Assembly (NCBI RefSeq): GCF_964656455.1
Contig: NC_135714.1
Location: forward strand, 63,079,850-63,143,849
Length of the DNA: 64,000 nt
Direction of reading: 5' to 3'
DNA from: Halichoerus grypus
Lineage: Eukaryota; Chordata; Mammalia; Carnivora; Phocidae
A model generated the notes under the pieces. The model ran no database searches, was not told the origin of the DNA, and saw only the letters and a program-made list of their open reading frames with translations. The translations under genes and the position numbers were made by a program. Shown piece after piece: positions 45,351-55,440 of the stretch. The first letter of the stretch is position 1. Each line of letters starts with the position of its first letter.

Positions 45351-46445
45351 TTCAGTTATGGTTTTTAAAGACTAAACTCTTCCTGCTTCTGTTTGCTTTT
45401 GATTGCTTTATAGTGTACTTAGATAATTGCTTGTTATTTTATTTTATCCAGTTTTTATAAATATTATCTGTTGAGTGTTTACATGACTACATCACTTCTC
45501 AACCATTTACCCTTTCTGGCATTGTTATAAATGGTGGTGTTCTCTGGTGTTATTTCAACATTAATGCAGGGATATCTGCTTTTCATCTTTAAAGTATTTA
45601 GGATTTCTTTCTCTTATACAATCTTCTATTATTTTCCAGGATGTTTTTACTTATTCCTTTTCAAAAATTACTTCAGAAAACTTGGAATAGAAATAAAGAT
45701 AGATACAAATATTAAGCTTCCCACATTCATTCTAATCTTAAAATTGGTTATGTGAATATCATATGTTTCTTTAACATTTTATATTCATTCATCAGCTCAT
45801 TCTATGTAAACTAGAATATTTTGAATTATAATTCTTTCAAAAATAAGAGTAAAAAATTGATAATTGAAGTAAAAATGTATTTGAATTTAGTTACTCAAGA
45901 TTGAGTTCAGAGTGGCAAATCCCCCACTTTTTCTCAGATATATAGAGTCTAATATCTTTGGTCTTTATCTAAAATTTTCTTTACATTATTTAGTTTTTTC
46001 TACTATTTATTTCAAATATATTTATAGGCAGCCTCTTATTTTTATTTTTGTTCTTGGTTGCATTTCTAGTTCTCATTTATTCACCTAGATAGATATAAAC
46101 TTCTTATGGGCAGGAACTTCACATGTCAGGAGAAAAAACTCCAGGGCCTTGGCAATGTTGACTAAAAAAATGTATACTTATTTTACCTTTCTCTAAGTTA
46201 CTCTAATTACAATAGATGAAGAGAGGTCAATTCACTTAATATTCCTAAACCTGGGCATTTCATTTTATGTAAATTTTATAAGGAGACTGTTTAAAAAGGT
46301 GTAGATATTTTATTTCTTTTACACCAGTTGGCTAGATATGTAATATCCACATTTTATTTCTGTTGTTTTTGAAGGAAATTAAGCACTATTGCTTGAAATC
46401 TTTCCCTTGTTTAAACGTTTTTTCTTTTTATATAAAAGCTTTTTA

Positions 46446-46447
<2 letters not shown>
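45351..46447. other. Unique AT-rich DNA
   Basis: No gene recognised. The piece 'CTTATGGGCAGGAACTTCAC' near 46103 could be a small L2 remnant. The 74-codon frame at 45531-45755 has no recognisable domain. Confidence 0.4.

Positions 46448-46488
<41 letters not shown>
46448..46488 (+). repeat. (AT)20 microsatellite
   Basis: A perfect AT dinucleotide run 34 bp upstream of the target-site duplication of the full-length L1. The AT-rich setting fits an L1-endonuclease target region. Confidence 0.97.
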
Positions 46489-46493
<5 letters not shown>

Positions 46494-46521
46494 TACAGAC
46501 ATTAGTATATATATATATTTT

Positions 46522-46539
46522 AAGAAATTAAAAAGGGCT
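46522..46539 (+). repeat. Target-site duplication, left copy, of the full-length L1
   Basis: 'AAGAAATTAAAAAGGGCT', identical over all 18 bases to 53605-53622. This fixes the L1 boundaries at 46540 and 53604. Confidence 0.97.
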
Positions 46540-48269
46540 GGGAGGAGCAAGATGGTGGAAGAGTAGGAGACCTAAATTTCATCTGGTCCCAGGAATTCAG
46601 CTAGATAGTTATCAAACCATTCTGAACACCTACAAACTCAACAGGAGATCGAAGAAAAGAATAGCAGCAATTCTATGAACAGAAAAGTGACCACTTTCTG
46701 GAAGGTAGGATGTGTGGAGAAGTGAATCCAAGGAGATATTTGGGAAGATAGACCGCAGGGGAAGGGAGCCTCCCTCAGCTGGCTACCAGCAAGTGACAGA
46801 GCAGCGGAGCACAAATTTGGAACTTTTAGAAGTTTGCTGTGCCTACGGACATCACTCCAGTGGCTAAGTGGGGGGTGGAACCCTTGCTGGGACAGTGTGG
46901 TCTCAGACCCTCGGGGTCACAGACTGGGGGTGCCTGAGTGTGGCAGAGCCCCCAGGTATTGGAGTGGGGAAGCCGGCTGCAAAGATGGAGCCGAGGAGTG
47001 GGCTCTCAGCTCGGGGTTGCCATAAAATGTGATCTGCGGCACAGTCGGGCCACTACTCTTCCAGCAGGGACCCAAAAAGCAGCAGATCCAGGGAGACTCC
47101 CCTCCTCCCCTGGGAGGAGCGGCATGGGAGTGCACTGCAGGAATCTGCTGGGTTAGGAGACTCCAAATGAGGTAATGTGCCAGAGATAGAAACGCTCGGT
47201 CACAGGCTGGGTGAGCACAGAGTGTGGCTGGAGACCAGGGAGAAAGGAGTGATTGACTGCTTTTCTCTGGGGTCTCACTGAGGAGTGGGGCCCTGAGTTC
47301 TCAGCTCCTCCAGGGCTGGAGATTGGGAGGCCGCCATTTTCACTCTCATCCTCCAAAGCTGTACGGAAAGCTTTCAGGGAACAAAAACTACCGAGAACAA
47401 ACCCGAGCAGATTACTTAGCCTGGCCCCTAGCAAGGGCGGGGCAATTCCGCCTCCAGCAAAGACATCTGAGAATCACGGCAACAGGCCCCTCCCCCAGAA
47501 GATCAGCAAGAACAGCCACCAAGTTTACCGATCAATGAAAACTGCAAAACTCCAGCCACTAGGGGAATACAGCACAGAGAATTCATGGCTTTTTTCCCCA
47601 TGATTCTTTAGCCTTTCAAAGTTAATTTTTTAATTTTCTTTATTTTTTTCTTTTTCTATTTTTTTAGTTGAATTTTTCTTCTTTCCTTTTTCAACCATCT
47701 TATCAATTCCTTTTTTAAAATCTTTTTTAATTTTCATTTTTATAGCCATATTCTATCCCTTCATTGTGTTCAACCTTATTCTTTGTATATATATAAGTTT
47801 TCTTTCTTTAAAATTTTGGGATACAGTTTCTTCTAACAGACCAAAATATACCCTAAATCTAGTATATGACATTGTCCTAGTCTCCCACCTGATCACATTC
47901 TCTTTTTAAATTTTTTTCCCATTCTTTTTTCAACCAATTTTTTATCAATTCCTTTTTTAAAATCTTTTTAAATTTTCATCTTTACAGTCATATTCCATTC
48001 CTTCATCGTATTTACCCTTATTATTATAGATATATAAGTTTTTCTTTCTTTAAAATTTTGGGAGGCTATTTCTTCTAACAGACCAAAATATACCCCAAAT
48101 CTAGTGTGTGGCTCTGTTCTATTCACCAGCCTGATCATATTTTTTTTTTTGCCCTTTCTTTTCCCCCTGGTTTCGAGTCTCTTCTGATATGTTTAGTGTA
48201 TATTTTTCTGGGGTTGTTGTTACCTTTTAGCATTTTGTTCTCTCATTCATCTATTCTTCTCTGGACAAA
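46540..48269 (+). promoter_or_regulatory. L1 5'UTR with internal promoter region
   Basis: A 1.73-kb leader before ORF1. Its first kilobase is GC- and CpG-rich compared with the flanks and would hold the internal Pol II promoter. Its last ~600 bp is AT/CT-rich and contains a 242-bp tandem duplication. Overlapping frames exist on both strands (plus 47253-47603, 116 codons; minus 47153-47434, 93 codons). They reflect CpG-rich composition, and I cannot show they are translated. Confidence 0.85.
47668..48152 (+). repeat. 242-bp tandem duplication in the L1 5'UTR
   Basis: Two units offset by exactly 242 bp: 'TATCAATTCCTTTTTTAAAA' at 47701 and 47943, 'CCAAAATATACCC' at 47841 and 48083, 'CTGATCA' near 47889 and 48131. 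The constant offset shows no net indel between units. It recalls monomer-type L1 promoters in rodents, though the position here is just upstream of ORF1. Confidence 0.9.
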
Positions 48270-49197
48270 ATGACAAGATGGAAAAACTCACCTCAAAAAA
48301 AGGATAAGAGGCAGTACCCACTGTATTGATTAGGTCAGTCACTACAGACATTAGTAAGATGTCAGAACTAGAGTTCAGACAGACATTAGTAAGATATTGG
48401 AACTAGAGTTCAGAATGACTATTATAAAGATACTAACTGGGCTTGAAAAAAGCATAGAAGATACTAGAGAATCCCTTTCTGGATAAATAAAAGAACTAAA
48501 GTCTAACCAAGTCAAAATCAAAAAGGCTATTAATGAGGTGCAATAAAAAATGGAGGCTCTAACTGCTAGGATAAATGAAGCAGAAGAGAGAATTAGTGAT
48601 ATAGAAGACCAAATGATGGAGAATAAAGAAGCTGAGAAAAAGAGATAAACAACTACTGGATCATGAGGGGAGAATTCGAGAGATAAGTGATACCATAAGA
48701 TGAAACAATATTAGAATAATTGGGATCCCAGAAGAAGAAGAAAGAGAGAGAGGGGCAGAAGGTATATTGGAGCAAATTATAGCAGAGAACTTCCCTAATT
48801 TGGGGAAGGAAAGAGGCATCAAAATCCAGGAGGCACAGAGAACCCTCCTCAAAATCAATAAAAATAGGTCAACACCCTGACATCTAATTGTAAAACTCAC
48901 AAGTCCCAGAGACAAAGAGAAAATCCTGAAAGTAGCTCAGGACAAGAGGTCTGTAACCTACAATGGAAGAAACATGAGATTGGCTGCAGACCTATCCACA
49001 GAGACCTGGCAGGCCAGAAAGGACTGGCATGATATATTCAGAGCACTAAATGAGAAAAATATGCAGCCAAGAATACTATATCCACCTAGGCTGCCATTGA
49101 AAATGGAGAGATAAAAAGCTTCCAGGACAAACAAAAACTGAAAAAATTTGTGAACACCAAACCAGCCCTACAAGAAATATTGAAAGGGGTCCTTTAG
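48270..49197 (+). pseudogene. L1 ORF1 pseudogene (RNA-binding chaperone)
   Basis: ORF1 would encode the coiled-coil RNA-binding protein of the L1 ribonucleoprotein. The expected ATG is at 48270, but TGA follows at 48327 after 19 codons. A 35-bp tandem duplication (48346-48413) lies just downstream. Later stops include TAA in 'TCTGGATAAATAAAAG' (near 48480) and 'GTGCAATAAAAAATGG' (near 48539). The downstream coiled-coil (repeated Glu/Lys/Ile) and RNA-binding parts ('IIGIPEEEE'-like, 'ILKVAQDKR'-like, 'PRILYPPRL'-like) are recognisable across frames. Confidence 0.88.
48346..48413 (+). repeat. 35-bp tandem duplication in L1 ORF1
   Basis: 'AGACATTAGTAAGAT' plus 'GAACTAGAGTTCAG' occur twice, at 48346 and 48381. 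The copies differ at three central bases. It is absent from L1 ORF1 as I know it and shifts the frame by 35 bp. Confidence 0.85.
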
Positions 49198-49368
49198 GCA
49201 AAGAAAGAGCTAAAAGTAACACAGACCAGAAAGGAACAGAGACAACATACAGTAATAGTCACCTTACAGATAATACAATGGCACTAAATTCATATCTTTC
49301 AATAGTTACCCTGAATGTAAATGGCCTAAATGCCCCAATCAAAAGACACAGGGTATCAGATTGAATAA

Positions 49369-50616
49369 AAAAAACAAGACCCATCGATATGCTGTCTGCA
49401 AGAGACTCATCTTAGATGCAAAGACACCTCCAGATTTAAAGTGAGGGCGTGGAAGACCATTTACCATGCTAATGGACATCAAAAGAAAGCTGGGGTGGCA
49501 ATCCTTATATCAGACAAATTAGATTTTAAACCAAAGACTATAATAAGAAATGAGGAAGGACACTACATCATACTTAAAGGGTCTATCCAACAAGAAGACC
49601 TAACAATTTTAAATATCTATGCCCCTAACATGGGAGCAGCCAATTATATAAGCCAATTAATAACAAAAGCAAAGAAACACATTGACAATAATACAGTAAT
49701 AGTGGGGGACTTTAACACCCCCCTCACTGAAATGGACAGATCATCTAAGCAAAAGATCAACAAGGAAATAAAGACTTTAAATGACACACTGGACCAAATG
49801 GACTTCACAGATATATTCAGAACATCCCATCCCAAAGCAACAGAACACACATTCTTCTCTAGTGCCCACGGAACATTCTCCAGAATAGATCACATCCTGG
49901 GTCACAAATCGGGTCTCAACTGGTACCAAAAGACTGGGATCATTCCCTGCATATTTTCAGACCACAATGCTTTGAAACTAGAACTCAATCACAGGAGGAA
50001 AGTTGGAAAGAATTCAAATACATGGAGGCTAAAGAGCATCCTACTAAAGAATGAATGGGTCAACCAGGAAATTAAAAAAGAATTTAAAAAATTAATGGAA
50101 ACAAATGAAAATGAAAACACAACTGTTCAAAATCTTTGGGATGCAGCAAAGGCAGTCCTAAGAGGAAAGTATATAGCAATACAAGCCTTTCTTAAGAAAC
50201 AAGAAAGGTCTCAAATACACAACCTAACCTTACACCTAAAGGAGCTGGAGAAAGAACAGCAAATAAAGCCTAAACCCAGCAGGAGAAGAGAAATAATAAA
50301 GATCAGAGCAGAAATCAATGAAATAGAAACCAAAAGAACAGTAGAACAGATCAACGAAACTAGGAGCTGGTTCTTTGAAAGAATTAAGAAGATTGATAAA
50401 CCCCCGGCCAGACTTATCAAAAAGAAAAGAGAAAGGACCCAAATCAACAAAATCATGAATGAAAGAGGAGAGATCACAACCAACACCAAAGAAATACAAA
50501 CAATTTTAAGAACGTATTATGAGCAACCATATGCCAGCAAATTAGATAATCTGGAAGAAATAGATGCATTCCTAGAGACGTATAAACTACCAAAACTGAA
50601 CCAGACCCATAGCTAG
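49369..50616 (+). pseudogene. L1 ORF2 endonuclease domain, longest open remnant
   Basis: 415 codons open, with no start codon of its own. It contains the apurinic-endonuclease-like motifs of L1: 'QETH', 'NIYAPN', 'VGDFNTPL', 'SRIDHILG' and '[10 protein letters not shown]', covering the catalytic Glu, Asp, Asn and His residues that nick target DNA at TT/AAAA-like sites. The linker toward the RT is Lys/Glu-rich. This is the longest open frame in the window, but it lacks the N-terminus and everything after the linker. Confidence 0.9.
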
Positions 50617-50665
50617 TAAGGAAATAGAAAACTTGAACAGACCCATAGCTAGTAAGGAAATTGAA
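50599..50665 (+). repeat. Short templated duplication breaking ORF2
   Basis: 'AGACCCATAGCTAGTAAGG' occurs at 50602 and again at 50638. The first copy replaces the normal sequence between the endonuclease linker and the RT, adds about 13 bp and introduces TAG. Copies 36 bp apart suggest template switching during replication or repair. Confidence 0.8.
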
Positions 50666-50738
50666 GCAGTAACCAAAAATCTCCCAACAAACAAGAGCCC
50701 CAGGGCCAGATGGCTTCGCAGGGGAATTCTACCAAACA

Positions 50739-50983
50739 TTTAAAGAAGAATTAAGGGCGCCTGGGTGGCTCAGATGGTTAAGCGTCTGCCTTCGGCTCAG
50801 GTCATGGTCCCAGAGTCCTGGGATCAAGCCCTGCATTGGGCTCCTGGCTCAGCAGGGAGCCTGCTTCTCCCTCTCCGTCTGCCTCTCCCCCTGCTCATGC
50901 TTTCTCTCTCTCTCTATATATATATATCTCTGTGTTTCAAATGAGTAAATAAAATCTTTAAAAAGAAGTTTAAAGAAGAATTA
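50739..50983 (+). mobile_element. CAN-SINE inserted in L1 ORF2
   Basis: The body 50755-50968 in sense orientation: 'GGGCGCCTGGGTGGCTCAG', the tRNA-like head, a CT/TA-rich linker, then 'GAGTAAATAAAATCTTT' and an A-rich end. The flank 'TTTAAAGAAGAATTA' is identical at 50739 and 50969 and is native ORF2 sequence, so the SINE arrived after the L1. Same orientation as its host. The head keeps A- and B-box-like sequences for Pol III. Confidence 0.98.
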
Positions 50984-51019
50984 GTACCTATTCTTCTGAA
51001 ACTGTTCCAAAAAATAGAA

Positions 51020-52067
51020 ATGGAAGGAAAACTTCCAAACTCATTTTATGAAGCCAGCATCACCTTGATCCCAAAACCAGACAAATACCCCATCAAAAAG
51101 AACTACAGACCAATATCCCTGATGAACATGGATGCAAAAATTCTTACCAAAATACTAGCTAATAGGATCCAACAGTACATTAAAAGGATTATTCACCATG
51201 ACCAAGTGGGATTTATTCCTGGGCTGCAAGGTTGGTTCAACATCCGCAAATCAATCAATATGATACATTAATAAAAGAAAGAACAAGAACCATATGATCC
51301 TCTCAATAGATGCAGAAAAAGCATTTGACAAAGTATAGTATCCTTTCTTGATTAAAACTCTTCCCAGTGTAGGAATAGAGGGTACATACCTCAATATCAT
51401 AAAAGCCATCTATGAAAAACCCACAGCAAATATCATACTCAGTGGGGAAAAACAGCTTTTCCCCTAAGTTCAGGAACATGGCAGGGATGTCCACTATCAC
51501 CACTGTTATTCAACATAGTACTAGAAGTCCTAGCTTCAGCAATCAGACAACAGAAAGAAATAAAAGGCATCAAAAATGGCAAAGAAGAAGTCAAACCCTC
51601 ACTCTTTGCAGATGATATGATACTTTATGTGGAAAAACCAAAAGACTTCACCACAAAACTGCTAGAACTCATACAGGAATTCAGTAAAGTGGCAGGATAT
51701 AAAATCAATGTACAGAAATCAGCTGAATTTCTTTATAATGAGAGAGAAGAAAGGAGAAATTAAGGAGTCGATCCCATTTACAATTGCAGTCAAAACTGTA
51801 ATACACCTTGGAATAAACCTAACCAAAGAGGCAAAGGATCTGTACTCAGAAAACTATAGAATACTCATGAAAGAAATTGAGGAAGACACAAAGAAATGGA
51901 AAAACGTTCCATGCTCATGGATTGAAAGAACAAATATTGTGAAAATGTCTATGCTACCTAGAGCAATCTACACATTTAATGCAATCCGTATCAAAATACC
52001 ATCAACTTTTCTCACAGACCTGGAACAAACAATCCTAAAATTTGTATGGAACCAGAAAAGACCCTGA
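51020..52067 (+). pseudogene. L1 ORF2 reverse transcriptase domain, broken
   Basis: RT blocks in order: 'LIPKPDK', '[20 protein letters not shown]', '[10 protein letters not shown]', then after a frame change and TAG at 51336 the catalytic 'FADD' at 51605-51616 ([11 protein letters not shown] context), followed by '[15 protein letters not shown]' and '[16 protein letters not shown]'. The Asp pair of the active site is preserved, but no single frame covers the domain. Confidence 0.92.
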
Positions 52068-52526
52068 ATAGCCAGAGGAATGTTGAAAAAGAAAAGCAAA
52101 GCTGGCGGCATCACAATTCTGGACTTCAAGCTCTATTACAAAGCTGTAATCATCAAGACAGTATGGTACTGGCACAACAACAGACACATAGATCAATGGA
52201 ACAGAATAGAGAGCCCAGAAGTGGACCCTCAACTCTATGGTCAACTAATCTTTGACAAAGCAGGATAGAATGTCCAATGGAAAACAGACAGTCTCTTCAA
52301 CAAATGGTGTTGGGAATATTGGACAGCCACATGCAGAAGAATGAAACTGGACAATTCCCTTATACCACACACAAAAATAGACTCAAAATGGATGAAAGAC
52401 CTAAATGTGAGACTCTAGGAGTCCATCAAAATCCTAGAGGAGAACACAGACAGCAACCTCTTCGACTTCAGCCACAGCAACTTCTTCCTGGACACATCGC
52501 CAAAGGCAAGGGAAGCAAGGGCAAAT

Positions 52527-53324
52527 ATGAACTATTGGGACTTCATCAAGATAAAAAGCTTTTGCACAGCAAAGGAGACAGTCATCAAAACCAAAAGACA
52601 GCCGACAGAATGGGAAAAGATATTTGCAAATGACATATCAGATAAAGGGCTAGTACCCAAAATCTATGAAGAACTTATCAAACTCAACATCCAAAGTACA
52701 AATAATCCAATCAAGAAATGGGCAGAAGACATGAACAGACATTTCTGCAAAGAAGACACCCAAATGGCCAATAGACACATGAAAAAGTGCTCAACATCCC
52801 TTGGCATCAGGGAAATCCAAATCAAAACCTCAATGAGATACCACCTCACACCAGTCAGAATGGCTAAAATTAACAAGTCAGGAAACAACAGATGTTGGCA
52901 GGGATGCGGAGAAAGGGGAACCCTCCTACACTGTTGGTGGGAATGCAAGCTTGTGCAGCCACTCTGGAAAACAGTATGGAGGTTCCTCAAAAAGTTGAAA
53001 ATAGAGCTACCCTATGATCCAACAATTACACTACTGGGTATTTACCCCAAAGATACAAATGTAGTGATCCGAAGGGGCATGTGCCCCCCAATATTTATAG
53101 CAGCAATGTCCGCAGTAGCCAAACCATGGAAAGAGCCTAGATGTCCATTGATAGATGAATGGATAAAGAAGATGTGGTATATATATATACAATGGAATAT
53201 TATGCAGCCATCAAAAAATGAAATCTTGCCATTTGCAACGATGGGGATAGAACTAGAAAGTATTATGCTAAGTGAAATAAGTCAATCAGAAAAAGACAAG
53301 TATCATATGATCTCACTGATATGA
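52527..53324 (+). pseudogene. L1 ORF2 C-terminal segment with Cys-rich motif
   Basis: 265 codons open to the native stop. It carries the L1 C-terminal cysteine motif C-x3-C-x7-H-x4-C ('CWQGC' ... 'LLHCWWEC', from 52893), needed for ribonucleoprotein function in active L1s, and '[19 protein letters not shown]'. The first Met is only an internal residue of ORF2, so this is not a gene. Confidence 0.9.
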
Positions 53325-53604
53325 GGAATTTGAGAAACAAGATAGAGGATCATAGGGGAAGGGAGGGAGAAATGAAACAAGACGAAACCAGAGAGAGAGA
53401 CATACCATAAGATACTCTTAATCTCAGAAAACAAACTGAGGGTTGCTGGAGTGGAGGGGGTTGGGAGGGATGAAGGGGCTGGGTGATGGACATTGGGGAG
53501 GGTATGTACTATGGTGAGCACTGTGAATTGTGTAAGACTGATGAATCACAGACGTATACCCCTGAAACAATACATTATATATTAATAAAAAAATTAAAAA
53601 AATA
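53325..53604 (+). other. L1 3'UTR and A-rich tail
   Basis: A G-rich stretch ('GGAGTGGAGGGGGTTGGGAG' near 53449) typical of L1 3'UTRs, then 'CTGAAACAATACATTATATA' and an AATAAA/ATTAAA-rich end. Homologous to 29437-29727. Confidence 0.92.
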
Positions 53605-53622
53605 AAGAAATTAAAAAGGGCT
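53605..53622 (+). repeat. Target-site duplication, right copy, of the full-length L1
   Basis: Identical to 46522-46539. Confidence 0.97.
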
Positions 53623-53639
53623 TTAATATATTTATTTTT

Positions 53640-53707
53640 TAAAAGTTTTTATTTAAATTTCAGCTAGTTAACATACAGTATAATATTAGTTTCAGGTGTA
53701 CAACTAA
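53640..53707 (-). mobile_element. Short L1 3' end, antisense
   Basis: 'TTTAAATTTCAGCTAGTTAA' and 'CATACAGTATAATATTAG' then 'TTTCAGGTGTACAAC' are the reverse of a carnivore L1 3' terminus. Only ~68 bp remain, 18 bp beyond the full-length L1's right duplication. Confidence 0.75.
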
Positions 53708-54545
53708 GATATTATTATACCTCTTATAGAGGTCCTGTTCTTTAATTGTAATTTTTTTAGAATTTCAAGATATTTTCCAAGCAAGACTTGAAAGATATAG
53801 TAATGTATGATTTTTTTTAAATTTAATTTTTAGAAATGTATTTCATGTAGGTATGGTATGCTTCATTGTTTTGAAGTCCAATAGTTCAAATAGGTAAATG
53901 ATTTATTTAACATTTATTGTTAAATGATTTTAACATCCATTAAAAATAACACAATGAGGACCCCTCAAAAATTTGAGATTAATTAGTTTCACACTTTGCT
54001 TTGTGTGTGAATTATAATCACAGACATAGATAAAAGATATATAGAAGCAATTACTACCCTGTACAGTATTTTATTTATGAAAACGTTAAAGAATATGCCT
54101 ATATATTTTTAATTAATTTACTGATTGAATGCTGTGTAAATGGTAATATATTATCTGAAGGTTTTCTAAATAAAAAGTGTTTGAAAGAGTTATATAGAAA
54201 CAATCCACCTCATCTTTGTTCAGCAAATAATTTGATATATTTTATCATTAGCTATCATTATGTTTTAGAGCTGAAAGGACATACTAATAATTTAAAAAAC
54301 CCTTGATATTAAGTTTTCTGTTCATTGCCTTGAATTTGTGATTTGATCTGACAATTCAAGTTAATAACTTAAGCTTTTTACACTAGGTATACATGCCTTT
54401 TTTGAGGAATTCAGTATTGTTTTTGCCATTTTACCTCTTTTATATTCACATCATTTGTATTACAAGCATTAGGAAAATTACAATAATAAAGGAAGGAGAC
54501 AGTTTTTTAATGCTGCCCCCCTTTCCCCCGTGGAAATTATTGTTG
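53708..54545. other. Unique AT-rich DNA
   Basis: No family recognised. Low GC with no frame of note. Confidence 0.4.
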
Positions 54546-54895
54546 TTCACCAAATATTTCTAGCTCCCTTCTTCCTGCTTGCATACTAAGAAAGCACTTA
54601 CCTGCCCCCTTGGATATTAGGTATGACCTAATATCTTGCTCTAGGCTAGTGATATGTATCATTTCCTTGTGAAAACCTTGAGAACCTGTACGTGTGTTGC
54701 CATGTTACTTTTTCCCTGCTGCAGAAGTCTTAAAAGTATATGATAGAATAAATCTCTATCATTCTGGGTCCTTGAGAGACCCAGAGCACAGCCATTGCTG
54801 ACCCACCTTGGACAGGAAATAGACATTTATGTGATAAGCCATGAGATTTTTGTTTGTTACTGTGGTATATTCCAGCTTATTCTGACAGATTCAAA
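54546..54895 (+). mobile_element. Probable MaLR (MLT1-like) LTR
   Basis: The right half follows an ERVL-MaLR LTR: 'GAACCTGTACGTGTGTTGCC', 'AGAATAAATCTC', 'GATAAGCCATGAGATTTTTG', 'TTTGTTACTGTGG', 'TATTCCAGCTTATTCTGACA'. These are old, non-autonomous endogenous retrovirus relatives. Polyadenylation would lie at the AATAAA near 54748. Subfamily uncertain and heavily decayed. Confidence 0.55.
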
Positions 54896-55440
54896 AATTA
54901 CCAAAGGGAGATGTCATAAAGTCTAAAATATGTTACATTGGCTTAGCTTTCTGGTGAGAGGCAATGAAGAAACTATTTCTGGATGCTGGAAAGATGGCAA
55001 TCTATGTTATGTGGTGGCAGAATATTTGGTAAAATTGTTTGTGAAGATATGAAAATAAGATAATGTATCTAATGAACTTGTAGCTCTAGGGTAGGAGGTT
55101 AAAAAACAGCCTTGTTAGTATGTGTCACTTGATGGTGGCTGCATTTGATGAGGAATTATATGAAATAGACAAGATCAGAAAAGAATTTGCTTGAAAGTAG
55201 AAATGAATGGAAGTAGAGTGCTTGAACTCAAGGTGTTGTAGAATTGAAGAAGCAACTGTTTCTGAACTCCAATTAGTAAAACCTAAAACTGAGAAGGATT
55301 TTGAGTCACAAAGGCTGACTGAAACTCAGTTCAGTGACAACAATCAAATTAAGGTATGTGGTTTACATTGTTTAGAACCTCTGGATAAGATGTCTCAGAG
55401 TAAATTTCCAACTGAGGATGCAATAATCTTTAATTAGAAA
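54896..55440 (+). mobile_element. Probable MaLR internal region, decayed
   Basis: Directly after the LTR, 'TTACCAAAGGGAGATG' sits where the primer-binding site would be. 'TAAAATATGTTACATTGGCTT' and 'GAGGCAATGAAGAAAC' then recall the gag-leader of MaLR elements. The 76-codon frame at 55207-55437 lies in it. No retroviral motif is visible, so I do not call it a gene. Confidence 0.4.

Larger units (their letters stand above)
49278..53324 (+). pseudogene. L1 ORF2 pseudogene (endonuclease / reverse transcriptase)
   Basis: The expected ATG at 49278 is followed by TGA at 49362 after 28 codons and by an extra A in the run at 49367-49374, which shifts frame. The endonuclease then stays open (49369-50616). 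A small duplication creates TAG at 50614, and a CAN-SINE splits the gene at 50755. Further stops include TAG 51336, TGA 52065 and TAG 52266. RT motifs 'NYRPISL' and 'FADD' and the C-terminal Cys-rich motif are still readable in pieces. The original TGA is at 53322. Confidence 0.93.
46540..53604 (+). mobile_element. Full-length carnivore LINE-1, inactivated
   Basis: About 7.07 kb including a nested SINE. It starts 'GGGAGGAGCAAGATGGTGG', a typical L1 5' end, and passes through a GC-rich 5'UTR, ORF1, an intergenic spacer, ORF2 and a 3'UTR to an A/AATA-rich tail. Perfect 18-bp duplications flank it, so it is a single, uninverted, untruncated retrotransposition. Both ORFs carry several stops and frameshifts, and ORF2 is split by a CAN-SINE. 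It cannot now encode its own machinery. Perfect duplications combined with many coding lesions point to moderate age, though either could mislead. Confidence 0.97.

Noticed and set aside
47033..47130. CpG island promoter of a host gene
   Set aside because: The CpG-rich stretch is inside the L1 5'UTR and is explained by the L1 internal promoter region.
49441..50616. 391-codon open frame as a functional gene
   Set aside because: It is the endonuclease part of a full-length but broken L1. The N-terminus is cut off by a stop and a frameshift, and the RT is in other frames.
55207..55437. 76-codon frame as a small host gene or processed pseudogene
   Set aside because: It sits in probable MaLR internal sequence, has no recognisable domain and no poly(A) or splice structure.
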